The notes below the pieces were generated by a model that did no database searches, was not told where the DNA came from, and was given only the letters and a program-made list of their open reading frames with translations. Both the position numbers and the translations under genes were made by a program. From positions 540,413 through 604,412 of the forward strand of contig CAUYUJ010017982.1 of NCBI GenBank assembly GCA_963575745.1: a stretch of DNA of 64,000 nt, in the 5' to 3' direction. This document shows, piece after piece, positions 34,479-43,303 of the stretch; position 1 is the stretch's first letter, and every line of letters starts with the position of its first letter. The stretch comes from Prorocentrum cordatum. Lineage: Eukaryota; Sar; Dinophyceae; Prorocentrales; Prorocentraceae.

Positions 34479-35198
34479 ATGATGGCCTCGGTCCTGATGA
34501 CCTGCGTCGGAAATGTCAATGGCCAACCCACACCATCGTCGCCAATCGACCTGAGCTACTACTGGTACACGTGCTACATCACCAGTTTCGCGATGTTCCT
34601 CGGCACGGCCTTCGGGTTCAGTACCCTCGCGGTCATGTGGCACACCATGCGCCAAAACGAGCTCCTTGGGACTTCGCTGCGGAGCGAGTCCGGGAACATC
34701 ACCCCGGACGGGAAGGCCGCCGACTGGGTAGACGCAACAACGCGCGCCCGGCACCTATGCCTCAAGACGCCGACGGGGGACGTGGACATGCAGGACCCGC
34801 CGCAGCATATGGCCATCACTGCCGCCCACAGTTCGGCAGGTGCTGCCTCGTCGTCAGGGCCAGCCGCCGCTCCGTCACCACTTGGACACTTCCTGCTGGC
34901 ATCGTCAGCTGCATCGTCGCCACTTGCGGTGCCGAGCTCGTCGTCAGCAGGCGTGGTGTCCTGGAGCGGATCGACGCCTGCGGCCTCGCCGCTGGAAATG
35001 AACGGCTTTATCGGGCAGGGCCACAACACCCGCATTGGCCACAACCCGCACAGCGTGTACATCACCTGCAAGACCTACAGGCGCCATGCAGCCGAGCTTC
35101 GTCACAGTTTCCGCTTTCACGCTCCAGATGTCACGAAGATGCATCATACGGTGAGGCCCGAGCTGGAGAACCGCTGGAGGCAGATTATGGCAGATTGA
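34479..35198 (+). CDS. Element C 3' ORF with membrane segment
   Basis: ATG at 34479, 36 bp after the RNase H stop; about 239 codons. N-terminal MMASVLMTCVGNVNG, then one long hydrophobic stretch (YYWYTCYITSFAMFLGTAFG and FSTLAVMW), a polar region (HTMRQNELLGTSLRSESG), a Ser/Ala/Pro-rich low-complexity middle, and a basic C-terminus (CKTYRRHAAELRHSFRFH). It resembles a single-pass membrane protein. Extra 3' ORFs with membrane segments are known in some LTR retrotransposons as env-like genes; similarity to any viral protein is not claimed. It could also be a host exon. Confidence 0.45.
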   Translation: MMASVLMTCVGNVNGQPTPSSPIDLSYYWYTCYITSFAMFLGTAFGFSTLAVMWHTMRQNELLGTSLRSESGNITPDGKAADWVDATTRARHLCLKTPTGDVDMQDPPQHMAITAAHSSAGAASSSGPAAAPSPLGHFLLASSAASSPLAVPSSSSAGVVSWSGSTPAASPLEMNGFIGQGHNTRIGHNPHSVYITCKTYRRHAAELRHSFRFHAPDVTKMHHTVRPELENRWRQIMAD

Positions 35199-35582
35199 CG
35201 GCACGACGCCAGTGGAGCCGAAGCCCCCGGTGAAGGGCAAGACAGAGACGCGTCCGCATGAGATTTTTTCGCCGTCACCCGTAGCCACTGCTGCTAGCGG
35301 CAACTTGATCCACCGCCGCGAGAGAAGCGTCAATTTGTTGTGTGCACTGTTTGCCACTGGTGATTACGATCACCCCTCTGTCTGCTCCGCTACCGCGGTT
35401 TCCGCCTAGCACCGTCTCATAACGAAGTAATAGGAATCCTCGAGCCGAGAGCCTGTGCGAATTGAGCCTGCAAGTTCGTGTAGCACCCGTTGTTTCGCCC
35501 AGAGGGCAGCCTGCGTTGCAAACCCAGCAAGCCTTTTGCCTGCAAGTAGCCGGGTTGAGGTGCAGTGCGCGGCACTCCCCGA

Positions 35583-35613
<31 letters not shown>

Positions 35614-35618
<5 letters not shown>

Positions 35619-35860
35619 TTCTCTCACCTGTTTTTGTGCACTCCGCCAGGGAGCTTGTCAGGCCAGGACCTCTGGGGGCTACTCAGGGGTCATTCCAGGA
35701 GTTGGGAGAGGTCCCGTCCCTTCAGCGGCATCCAAGGGCCTCCCAACCCGCCTGGCACAGCCGTGGCGCTTAAGCACCCGCGCTGCGTCCCAGACGCGCT
35801 GACACACTTGCACCGCCGGGAGGTTAAACGTCACCAACCCCTGAACCCCCTAGCTCTCTC
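35614..35860 (-). repeat. Element B repeat B2
   Basis: 247 bp beginning 'tatgcttctctcacctgttt' and ending 'ccccctagctctctc', identical by eye to B1. It merges into a (TA)16 run at 35585-35616. Confidence 0.92.
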
Positions 35861-35938
35861 GTCCTGGCAAATACTCGCGCGGAGGCAGGCACGGCCACGC
35901 GCGAGACGGTAGCAATGCTGCCCCCTGTCTGTGGGTGG

Positions 35939-36043
35939 GCCAACACAGCTACGGCAGATGGATGAAACTCAACCGTTATCCATCAACGGCGTCGCGCACG
36001 CTCAGGTGGACTCCGCATAGGTTTCCTTGGAAGGTTCATATAT
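35939..36043 (-). repeat. Element B repeat A2
   Basis: 105 bp from 'gccaacacagctacggcag' to 'aaggttcatatat', identical by eye to A1. Its last three bases (tat) are also the first three of B1. Confidence 0.92.
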
Positions 36044-36287
36044 GCTTCTCTCACCTGTTTTTGTGCACTCCGCCAGGGAGCTTGTCAGGCCAGGACCTCT
36101 GGGGGCTACTCAGGGGTCATTCCAGGAGTTGGGAGAGGTCCCGTCCCTTCAGCGGCATCCAAGGGCCTCCCAACCCGCCTGGCACAGCCGTGGCGCTTAA
36201 GCACCCGCGCTGCGTCCCAGACGCGCTGACACACTTGCACCGCCGGGAGGTTAAACGTCACCAACCCCTGAACCCCCTAGCTCTCTC
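36041..36287 (-). repeat. Element B repeat B1
   Basis: 247-bp copy of B2, overlapping A2 by three bases. The recombinase stop codon lies 133 bp away. Confidence 0.92.
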
Positions 36288-36420
36288 CACGGTCCCTACT
36301 CTGGCAAAAGCCGCTCCCTCTTGCTCTTACTTATGCCCTCCACCTCGTTGTAATGAAATGAGGGAAGAAAGGTGGAGGATGGGCGGGACAGACAGACAGG
36401 CAGTACAAAGCAAGAAAAGT

Positions 36421-37440
36421 TCATCTCGCTTCTGCTCGCAGGCGGGACGCGAGCAGGCCGCAGCGCTTCCGCTGCGCGGGCGAGAGATTTAATTGAGTGG
36501 CCTCGGCGACGGCATCCTGGACATACAAGCGGGCCGTGCGCGCCGAGGCCCATCTGCCTCGGAGCAGCGTCTGCTCCATGGAGCCATGGCTGCGGAAGTC
36601 GGCGGAGGCGCCGCCCCTCCGCCAGCTGTAGAGGGTGAGCTTAGCATCCTGCAGTTCCAGCAGCTCACGCACTCGGCTGAAAGTGTTCATGAAACTGCTT
36701 GGCTCCATTCCGAGGCACAAGTCCTGTCCGTGCGCCTGAGCCTTTGCTCTAGCAAGGAGGGCGACCGCTACACCACTCCGCACGAGCACGAACTCTCGGG
36801 CACCAGTCTGATGCTGGCTCTTGGCGTTGCGCAGCTGCAGCACGGCCATTCGTCGGAGTGGGTACAGCTGTACATCGGACCACACGAGCGAGGTCATCTC
36901 ACCCGTCCGGAGGAAAGCATCGTAGCCCGCAGCCAGCACCGCCGCAGCACCGAGCTGGCCTACGGCTGCAAATGCACCAGCGAATGCTGCCGCGATCAGC
37001 GGACCAATCGGCAGCGCCCGCCCAGCTGGCTCCAGTCGTTGCCACGTCTTGGCCAAGCGCCAGCTGTCCCGCAGGTGCCCTCGCACGGGCGGGAAAGCGT
37101 GCGTGATGCCAGCAATAGCATTATTAACTTCGAACAAAGATCCTCCGCTCAGCCAGCGGCTCTCAATGAAGGCGGCCACGCCAGCGTCGACCTGAGCGGG
37201 CGTCTGCGGCTGCCGGTGCTCCTGGATCCAGAAATCAACGACTTCATCGACTGCCGCACGGTACCGCTGCAGGGTGAGTGGCGTGACCATCGCCTCCCTC
37301 AGCGGTTGGGATCTCGCTGCAGCTCGTCGCGCCATCGCCTGAGCTGTGACCCGGCTCACCTTTGCCGCTGCTTGTGCTGCACGCTTGCTGGGGGCGGCCC
37401 TCCTGGCCCTTGCCGGCGGCCGCACTGGGAGCGAGGCAGC
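36421..37440 (-). CDS. Element B tyrosine recombinase
   Basis: About 330 residues of recombinase-like sequence ending at a stop at 36421. Start region: a Lys/Ala-rich linker (SKRAAQAAAKVSRVTAQAM) then LTLQRYRAAVDEVVDFW, the DNA-binding N-terminal part. Box A reads DAFLRTGEMTSLVWSDV, with the catalytic Arg in RTGE. A Lys follows in LQLRNAKSQHQTG. Box B reads YSWRRGGASADF (second Arg) and RGRWASARTARLYVQDA (Trp at the His/Trp site and the Tyr nucleophile, about 36510-36560). All expected catalytic positions are filled. The domain is in a different frame from RT-RNase H; the switch lies near 37440, just after the RNase H end. Confidence 0.85.
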   Translation of the reverse strand, partial: AASLPVRPPARARRAAPSKRAAQAAAKVSRVTAQAMARRAAARSQPLREAMVTPLTLQRYRAAVDEVVDFWIQEHRQPQTPAQVDAGVAAFIESRWLSGGSLFEVNNAIAGITHAFPPVRGHLRDSWRLAKTWQRLEPAGRALPIGPLIAAAFAGAFAAVGQLGAAAVLAAGYDAFLRTGEMTSLVWSDVQLYPLRRMAVLQLRNAKSQHQTGAREFVLVRSGVAVALLARAKAQAHGQDLCLGMEPSSFMNTFSRVRELLELQDAKLTLYSWRRGGASADFRSHGSMEQTLLRGRWASARTARLYVQDAVAEATQLNLSPAQRKRCGLLASRLRAEAR

Positions 37441-40400
37441 GGCGGCCGAAGCTCCAGCGGGACGGCGTGTCGGCGGGCATGTCGTCGGTGTCGCAGTAGC
37501 CGTACAGCGGGTACCCTGCCGTCGCGAGGAGGAGGGCGTTGAGACGGCGGAGCGCGGGCTGCAAAGCCCTCGCGCTCGATCTGCCCTTGGTGCTGACTGC
37601 CGCGATCGCTTGGGCATCCAGTATGTGCAGGTAGCGGCAGCGGTGGTTCTCAACCGCTCGGCACCTCCAGCGCGCTCCAGCCACTGCAGCCTCCAGCTCC
37701 AGCGCCGAGATGTGCCCGGGCCGCTGCCAGCGAAACCCTTTGGCGATCCGCCAGGCCCAGAGGTGCGTACGGAGAGCTGCCCGCGGCCACGCGCGGGCTC
37801 GGTAGGGTGCCCCGGTGTCAAGCCGGACGTCCGTGCCCCCGCGGTCCGCGACCCTCAGGAACTCCACGATCAGGCTGCGTTCCAACCGCGGGTCGCGATG
37901 TCCCGGCTGCTGGAAGTCGGGGACCACGTTCCAGTTCGCCTCGCACGTGCCCACAGCGAGGCAGCTGCTGCCCGGGATGGCGGCCGCTAGCGCCCCCACC
38001 TGAGCGAGCCACGAGCCGAGAAGATACATGACAGCCTGGACGCAGAACGTATTCCCGATCAGAGACTCAATGACGCTGTCACGCTCGGCGGCAGGTGCAC
38101 TATCTTTTACAGCGGCCTGGAAATAGAGACGGTCGAACCCCATCAGGGCAGCACGCTCCTCAGGCACGGGCAGCCGGCCCCGCTCACGCCTTGCATCCCA
38201 GATGAGGCTGCCGTCCTCGTAGTTGTTGACCTGGTAACGGTAGCTGTCGGCAGCCCAGCGCTCTGCAGCCCTCACCGAGGCGCGGTCGAGGCCCACGGGC
38301 CGAAACGGCGGGTGACTCCGCGGGATCGGCCTCGTGAAACAAGGGAGGTCTGCCTCAGGGTCCAGCGTCGACCAGCCCTCCAGGAGCGAGGCACTCAGTG
38401 GGAGCCTCTCCACCGCAAGCGAGACCTTGAAGTACGTGGCTTCACCCACACCCTTGGTCTCGACGGTGGCGTCGGACGCCAAGAACGCCGTAACGGGCCA
38501 CGAGCACCAGTACAGGCGGGGCCGCCTGACGTGAGTGAGACACCTGGCATCGAGGAACACGGGTGTGACGCCAAGCGCCCTGGTGAACTCCGCCCTCGAC
38601 TCTAAGGTCATGCTGAACACGTTCTCGACGAACCACATGGTGCGCTTGGGAAAGGCAGCCTCTGCTGCCTGGATCAGCTCGGGGACCCGGAAGAAGAGCC
38701 TCGACCTCGACCCCTCCAGGCCGGTCCCCACGACATTGATGCTCGCCAGGTCTTGGCACGGGCTCCCCGCGGTCAGGACGACCCAGTCGGCGTCCCGCGC
38801 GTAGCCCTTCAGCATCTCAGTAAACCGCGCCGTGTCGACGGCCTCGATGTTGCCAAGCTCGATCACGCCCGCCCAGCGGCGACGCACCAGTCGCCGGGCG
38901 GCGGGCTCGACCTCGCAGCTGACATGGGCCATCACGTCGATCGGGAGTCTGGAGGCCGCCACCGCGGCCCCCGCGGCGCCAGCGAAGAGCTCGATGAGAA
39001 CTATGCGAGGGCGCCACCGCACACCCCGCACAGGGGCCGCAACTGCACCAGGCCGCAACGTCACAGCCGAAGCTCCCCCTCTCGCGCACGCAACGCCCTG
39101 CGCCGAGAGCCCGGCCGTGTGGCAGATGCCCCCGGCGCGCTCGCTGGCATCGGTCGCTATGACACAAGTGTCGATCTTCGCGCGCAGGTCAGTGTAGGCC
39201 AGCGGCAGCGCCATCGCGAAGCCCAAGAGCTCGTCGCACATGCCAAGGGGAACAGTCTGCGGACGCGTCCAGCGTCCAGCAGCCCACACGCTGTTGAGGA
39301 ATCCCATGAAAGGCCTCCTGAACTCCGCTGCCCTGGCGCACCTGCCTAGGATCATGAGCATGCCCTGTGACGAGAGGCCCTGCCTGCCCATGCCCCACAG
39401 GATGAACGCCAGCAGCTGGTGCAGCTTCTCGGTCGTGACTCCGACCCGGCCGACGGCCCCGTCAAGACCCGCGCCCATCCGCTCCAGGACCAGCGCGCGG
39501 TGCTTGGCCTTGCCGGGGGCGACGCTGATCCCCGAGCGGCCGTAGGCGGCCCTCTGCTCCTCCTGCGCGCAGCTCATCGTGCCGAGGAGCTCCGCGACCA
39601 TCGCGTTGGGCACCACCTCGCCATGGTCCCAGTCGTCGATGTAGTACTGGATCCACTGCTGCTCGAGCTCCTTCGACTTGAACGGAAGCGGCCGGTCCTT
39701 GCGCCACTCGAGCTCTGCGGGAAACCCCGCAGCGAGGGGGCGAGAGCCGAACCCGAGGCGCCTGTGGCAGTGCTGAAACACCGTGACCGCGTTGATCCAG
39801 CCCATCGGGATGACGCGCAGCGCGAGGTGAGTCTTCCCAGGACCCGGCACACCGATGAGCTCGTTCGGGATCGCCTCCGCGAGGGTCATGTATGGCTGCC
39901 AGGCCTCGGGCAGCTCGTAGCAGTAGAAAGCGGAGGCTTGGTCATCCGAGGACCAGAGCAGCATGTGGCCCTCTGGGAGCGGGATGGCGACCCACGAGGG
40001 CGACGCGCTAAGGGTCCCGATGTCATCCCTCATGATGCGCTGGTAGCTGTTGGCCGGGACCATGTTGATGATTAACCGCTGGACGCACGCCTGCCCAGGT
40101 GACGGCGTGCCTCCCTTGGCGACCCCGAACGCCCCCGCAAGCACCTTGCGGTTCCCGACCTTGAAGATGCGGTCGTCGGCGATCGGCGCCGCCAGCCCCA
40201 GCTCGACGAGCTTGGTCCCGATGCGGTACCACTCCTGCTTGGACGTGACCTGGATCGCTGCCCGCGGGACCTCTGCAGGCCACTCATCTCGTGGGAGCAA
40301 AGCCAGCGTGGGGTCGGCAAGCCAGGCGCCCACCTGAGCGTCCGCGATGTCGACCGCCTTGACCGAGGCGGCAACGCCGCGCGCGGGGAGGCCTGGCATG

Positions 40401-41060
40401 ATGCCCGCGAGCGAGAGCGGCAAGGCGCGGGCCGTCTCCTCGCCCCCGTAGGAGACGGTCCTCGACGAGATGACCCGGTCCCAGTCCGGGAGCTCGAAGG
40501 CTGTGGCGGCATCCTGAACGAAATACTCACAGGCCTCCTGCACAATGCCGAGCGCACTAACCTGGCTAGCCGTGGGCCGCCTCGCGGCGACGGTGGGACT
40601 GCGCATGTGCCCCGTGTACTGGTAGTTCAGGCTGAAGACCACGAGCTGGGCCCACCCCTGCGCCGTGGCGGCGTCCACCTCGCAGGTCTCCGGCAGCTGC
40701 TGGTGCAGGTACCAGGCGGCGCGGTACCTCTCGAAGAGTGGGGCGTCGGGCAGTGGTAACGGCAACACCTCGCGCAGCCGCGCGAAGCTGGCCGTGGGGT
40801 CTGGCGAAGTGCACATCTTACGAACGTACCGCCCGATCGCCCCTGGCGAGCCGTGCACCGCCTCGTGGACTGCGAGGGCCAGCCTGAACTTGGAGCTGAC
40901 GCCCGTGCCCACCTCGGCTAGCATCTGGCGCCACCGCCGAGCCTGCGAACTGCCGCGTAGCTGCCGCTCAGGCGGGCGGAGGGCAGGCGGGGGCGTGCTG
41001 TGGGCCGCGGCCTTAGCCGTGTCGGCCCTCACGCTCGAACCCAGGCCGTCCTGCGAGCAG
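37244..41060 (-). CDS. Element B pol: RT - C5-cytosine methyltransferase - RNase H
   Basis: One open frame of about 1,270 codons of protein-like sequence. The RT fingers include QACVQRLIINMVPANSYQR; motif C is QYYIDDWDHG (about 39620-39655). IATDASERAGGICHT follows, then a full C5-methyltransferase. Motif I is IELFAGAAGAA (about 38970-39000). Motif IV is GSPCQDLAS (catalytic Cys, about 38740-38768). Motif VI is WFVENVFSM (about 38612-38640). Motif VIII is RRPRLYWCSW (about 38500-38530). The C-terminal motif is IGNTFCVQ (about 38035-38060). RNase H comes after it: HISALELEA (Glu, about 37686-37711), LHILDAQAIA (Asp) and MPADTPSRW (Asp, about 37450-37482). The last ~65 codons before the stop at 37244 are probably not translated because the recombinase is in another frame there. 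Confidence 0.88.
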
Positions 41061-41481
41061 TGCCCGTGCCGCGGCTCTTCCCCGTCTTGCCTTTGCCGCG
41101 GCTCTTGGCAGCCAGCGGCCTCCCGATGCGCGCCTTCCACGCTGCCTGGGTCTCGCCCTCGCGCCTCGGGTGGGCCGCCTTGTGCTGCGAGAAGCTCCGG
41201 CTCGCCGCCGCCTCCGCTGGTGGCACGCGGGCGGCGGCTGCTGCGTCGAGGTCCCCCTCCGAGTCGCTCAGGAGCTGGACTGACCGCGTGGGACTGCGGC
41301 TGGTCCTCCGCGCCGCTGGCGGCTTCTTCTCGGCGGGGGGAGCTGCGGGACCGTCGCCTGGAACGCGTCCGGCAAGGATCCTCATCGCCTCGGCCGATCC
41401 CGAGACTGGCGTCCCGGTAGCAGGGGGCGGGGGGCGCGCCTCCGCGCGCCCATGGCCTGCAGGTGCCGTCCCCCCCTGCAA
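41029..41481 (-). CDS. Element B short basic ORF between gag and pol
   Basis: ATG-initiated frame of 150 codons beginning 25 bases after the gag stop. It is Pro/Ala-rich, has an acidic patch (LLSDSEGDLDAAAAA), and a strongly basic C-terminus (AAKSRGKGKTGKSRGTGTAR). It has no recognised domain. It is in a third frame relative to gag and pol and may be a nucleic-acid-binding linker joined to them by frameshifting or splicing. Confidence 0.5.
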   Translation of the reverse strand: MQGGTAPAGHGRAEARPPPPATGTPVSGSAEAMRILAGRVPGDGPAAPPAEKKPPAARRTSRSPTRSVQLLSDSEGDLDAAAAARVPPAEAAASRSFSQHKAAHPRREGETQAAWKARIGRPLAAKSRGKGKTGKSRGTGTARRTAWVRA

Positions 41482-41505
41482 CGGAGACGGCTCCCGGCCA
41501 GACCC

Positions 41506-42948
41506 CTAGCCCGGCCTGCGGTCTGCAAGCCGCTGGCGGAGTTCGGCGACCTTCAGCTCCCGGGCCTCGACCTTCTCGGCGGCGTTCTCCTCGTCCAGAG
41601 AGGCGCCTGATGGAAGCTGTTCCTGTGCGACCAGCGTGAGCCACCGTGCTGACCGCCAGTTCCCGTCGCGGATGGCCATCGTCCGCGCCTTGAACTCCTG
41701 CATGAGCAGATCCGCAGTCTCGACGACCTCTCCGCGCAGGACGCCGTCGAGCGCCAGCCCCAGCGTGCGGAGGGCCCGCACCTCGTCTGTCCCCAGCGTG
41801 CGCGGCGGGTGAGCAACGAAGAACACCGTGTTCAGGAACTGCGTGACGCATGGGGCCAGAGGGTCGGCTTCGCCCGCGGACAGCTGCTGGGTGAACTGGC
41901 TGCGCAGGTGGCCGAGCCCATTCTCGAGGAGAGCACCAGGCCGCTGCCGAGCGATCCTGCGGAACAAGTCGCGCTTGATGTTCACGCCCTGGTAGCGATC
42001 GCGGCCCCCGAGGCGCTCCGTGTCGCTCTCCGCGCCGTCCTCCGCGTCGTCGTCGTCGCGCCCCAGGAGCGCAGCGGTCAACGCTGACGCCAGCCTGCTC
42101 TTCGATCCCGAGGCGCTGGCGCGCGCAGGGGCAGCAGCGGCGGCTCGGCCAGCTACCACCTGCGCCAGGCGCTCGCCCACGGCCCCTGCTGGGCGCGCGG
42201 CATTCTTGGGCGTGCCCTGCCTCGGCCCACCACGAGCTGCCTTGCCCCCGAGCCGCGCCAGCCGCGCCTCGAGCTCGGGGTCCTCGGCGGTCTCCTCGAG
42301 CCCAGCAAGCTCCTGGTCGAGCGGGCTCGTATCTCCTGGTCCGCCAGGGGTCTGGGTGCCCTCCACCTCGCGGGCTCGCTTGCGCGGTGGCCCGCGAGGC
42401 TCCTCCTCGTCCTCGTTGGCCCCGTCCCCGAGCGGCCATCCGCCGAGCTCTCCAGGCATCGGCTCGGCCGAGGGCGCGTCGGCCAGCACAGGCGCTCCAG
42501 GGTCCGCGGCCGGGCAGATGAGCTTCGCCTGCTCGCGGGCCACATCGCGGGGGTCCACCACCTGCCACACGTCCAAGTGCTCGACTACTGCGCCCACTGG
42601 GGCGACCGCCCCGCACTCGGCGGCGCTGCACTTGCAGAGGTGGAAGACCGTGGCCAGGGGGCGCGCGCCCTGCTGCCCGGAGGAGGCTGCATACCATGAG
42701 AAGTACGGGTCGCTGGCGCCCACGTGCCGCCCCTTGAAGAAACGGCCGAAGGCGTCCGCTTGGTAGGCGACCTCCACTTCGAGCATCTCGACGCCCTGCG
42801 GCGCCCCGTCGTCGTCCTTGACGCGCGCCAGGACCCGTGCACCAGCCCACAGCGGCAGCCCCGGCACCAGGTCGCCGTTCAGCGCCGCGTCGAGCCAGGC
42901 CCCTCTCGGGAAGGGCCACCCGGCGGCACCCGGGGCTGCCCGCTCCAT
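41506..42948 (-). CDS. Element B gag-like ORF1
   Basis: ATG at 42948, 240 bp inside A1; 480 codons. It starts MERAAPGAAGWPFPRGAWLD. A segment with CKCSAAECGAV (Cys-x-Cys) and HLDVWQVVDPRDVAREQAKL is followed by an acidic/basic hinge (EEEPRGPPRKRAREVE), an Ala-rich stretch, and an alpha-helical part (NIKRDLFRRIARQRPGALLE, then QFTQQLSAGEADPLAPCVTQ). It ends with a likely coiled coil (ENAAEKVEARELKVAELRQR). Position and size fit a structural protein. No zinc knuckle is seen. Confidence 0.7.
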   Translation of the reverse strand: MERAAPGAAGWPFPRGAWLDAALNGDLVPGLPLWAGARVLARVKDDDGAPQGVEMLEVEVAYQADAFGRFFKGRHVGASDPYFSWYAASSGQQGARPLATVFHLCKCSAAECGAVAPVGAVVEHLDVWQVVDPRDVAREQAKLICPAADPGAPVLADAPSAEPMPGELGGWPLGDGANEDEEEPRGPPRKRAREVEGTQTPGGPGDTSPLDQELAGLEETAEDPELEARLARLGGKAARGGPRQGTPKNAARPAGAVGERLAQVVAGRAAAAAPARASASGSKSRLASALTAALLGRDDDDAEDGAESDTERLGGRDRYQGVNIKRDLFRRIARQRPGALLENGLGHLRSQFTQQLSAGEADPLAPCVTQFLNTVFFVAHPPRTLGTDEVRALRTLGLALDGVLRGEVVETADLLMQEFKARTMAIRDGNWRSARWLTLVAQEQLPSGASLDEENAAEKVEARELKVAELRQRLADRRPG

Positions 42949-43188
42949 CGGGCTCCTCGCCAGCAGCGGCGCGGGAGAGGGGCGACCCGCGCCCGGGATC
43001 CTCGTCTCCCAGCCAGGTCTTCGCTCCCCTCAGCCCGCAAAGTCTGCCAGCGAGGCTGATCAGAATCAGTCGTCCGAGCGTGGCCTGCACGCGGCCGCGC
43101 TCGGCGCGGCGAACTTTCAGTAGACAGACTGGCTCGGCAGCGGCCACAGACGGGCGGCACCGCCCGGTGACTCCGCTGCCTGTCTCGA

Positions 43189-43293
43189 GCCAACACAGCT
43201 ACGGCAGATGGATGAAACTCAACCGTTATCCATCAACGGCGTCGCGCACGCTCAGGTGGACTCCGCATAGGTTTCCTTGGAAGGTTCATATAT
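43189..43293 (-). repeat. Element B repeat A1
   Basis: 105-bp copy identical by eye to A2; marks the 5' end of the element. It runs into TA repeats and then 'ttatcaagataag', taken as flanking host DNA. Confidence 0.92.
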
Positions 43294-43303
43294 ATATATA
43301 TAT

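Larger units (their letters stand above)
27848..35198 (+). mobile_element. Element C: decayed Ty1/copia retrotransposon with extra 3' ORF
   Basis: Plus-strand order gag-like, degenerate zinc knuckle, integrase, RT, RNase H is that of Ty1/copia. The reading frame changes many times and key catalytic residues are altered, so it is an old copy. A separate open frame with a membrane segment follows RNase H. No long terminal repeats could be matched by eye between about 27.0-27.8 and 35.2-35.6 kb, so the ends are open; the limits given are those of the coding material. Confidence 0.75.
35614..43293 (-). mobile_element. Element B: intact split-direct-repeat YR retrotransposon with C5 methyltransferase
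   Basis: A 7.68-kb minus-strand element: A1 (43189-43293), gag, a short basic ORF, RT - C5-methyltransferase - RNase H in one open frame, tyrosine recombinase, then B1 (36041-36287), A2 (35939-36043), a 78-bp spacer and B2 (35614-35860). The two A copies (105 bp) and two B copies (247 bp) read as identical, and the coding frames have no internal stops, so the insertion is recent and possibly active. TA runs flank it at 35585-35616 and 43288-43303. The A1-ORFs-B1-A2-B2 order is that of PAT/Ngaro YR retrotransposons. Methyltransferase genes carried by retrotransposons have been reported in dinoflagellates and charophytes; from memory I cannot say whether this exact architecture was among them. 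Confidence 0.9.

Noticed and set aside
35276-35300. Partial resemblance to the dinoflagellate spliced-leader sequence (ccgtagccactgctgc)
   Set aside because: Only the first eight or nine bases fit and the rest, including the gene body, does not.
27000-35600. Long terminal repeats for element C
   Set aside because: I compared the sequences before 27.85 kb and after 34.44 kb by eye and found no matching pair, so none is annotated.
41809-43123. Plus-strand open frames over 41.8-43.1 kb and 6.5-9.8 kb
   Set aside because: They lie antisense to elements B and A, whose minus-strand frames carry recognisable motifs; high GC keeps the opposite strand open.
41510-43147. N-terminal extension of the element B pol frame up to 43147
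   Set aside because: In this stretch the protein-like sequence is the gag-like ORF in another frame; the pol frame there is Arg/Gly-rich shadow.
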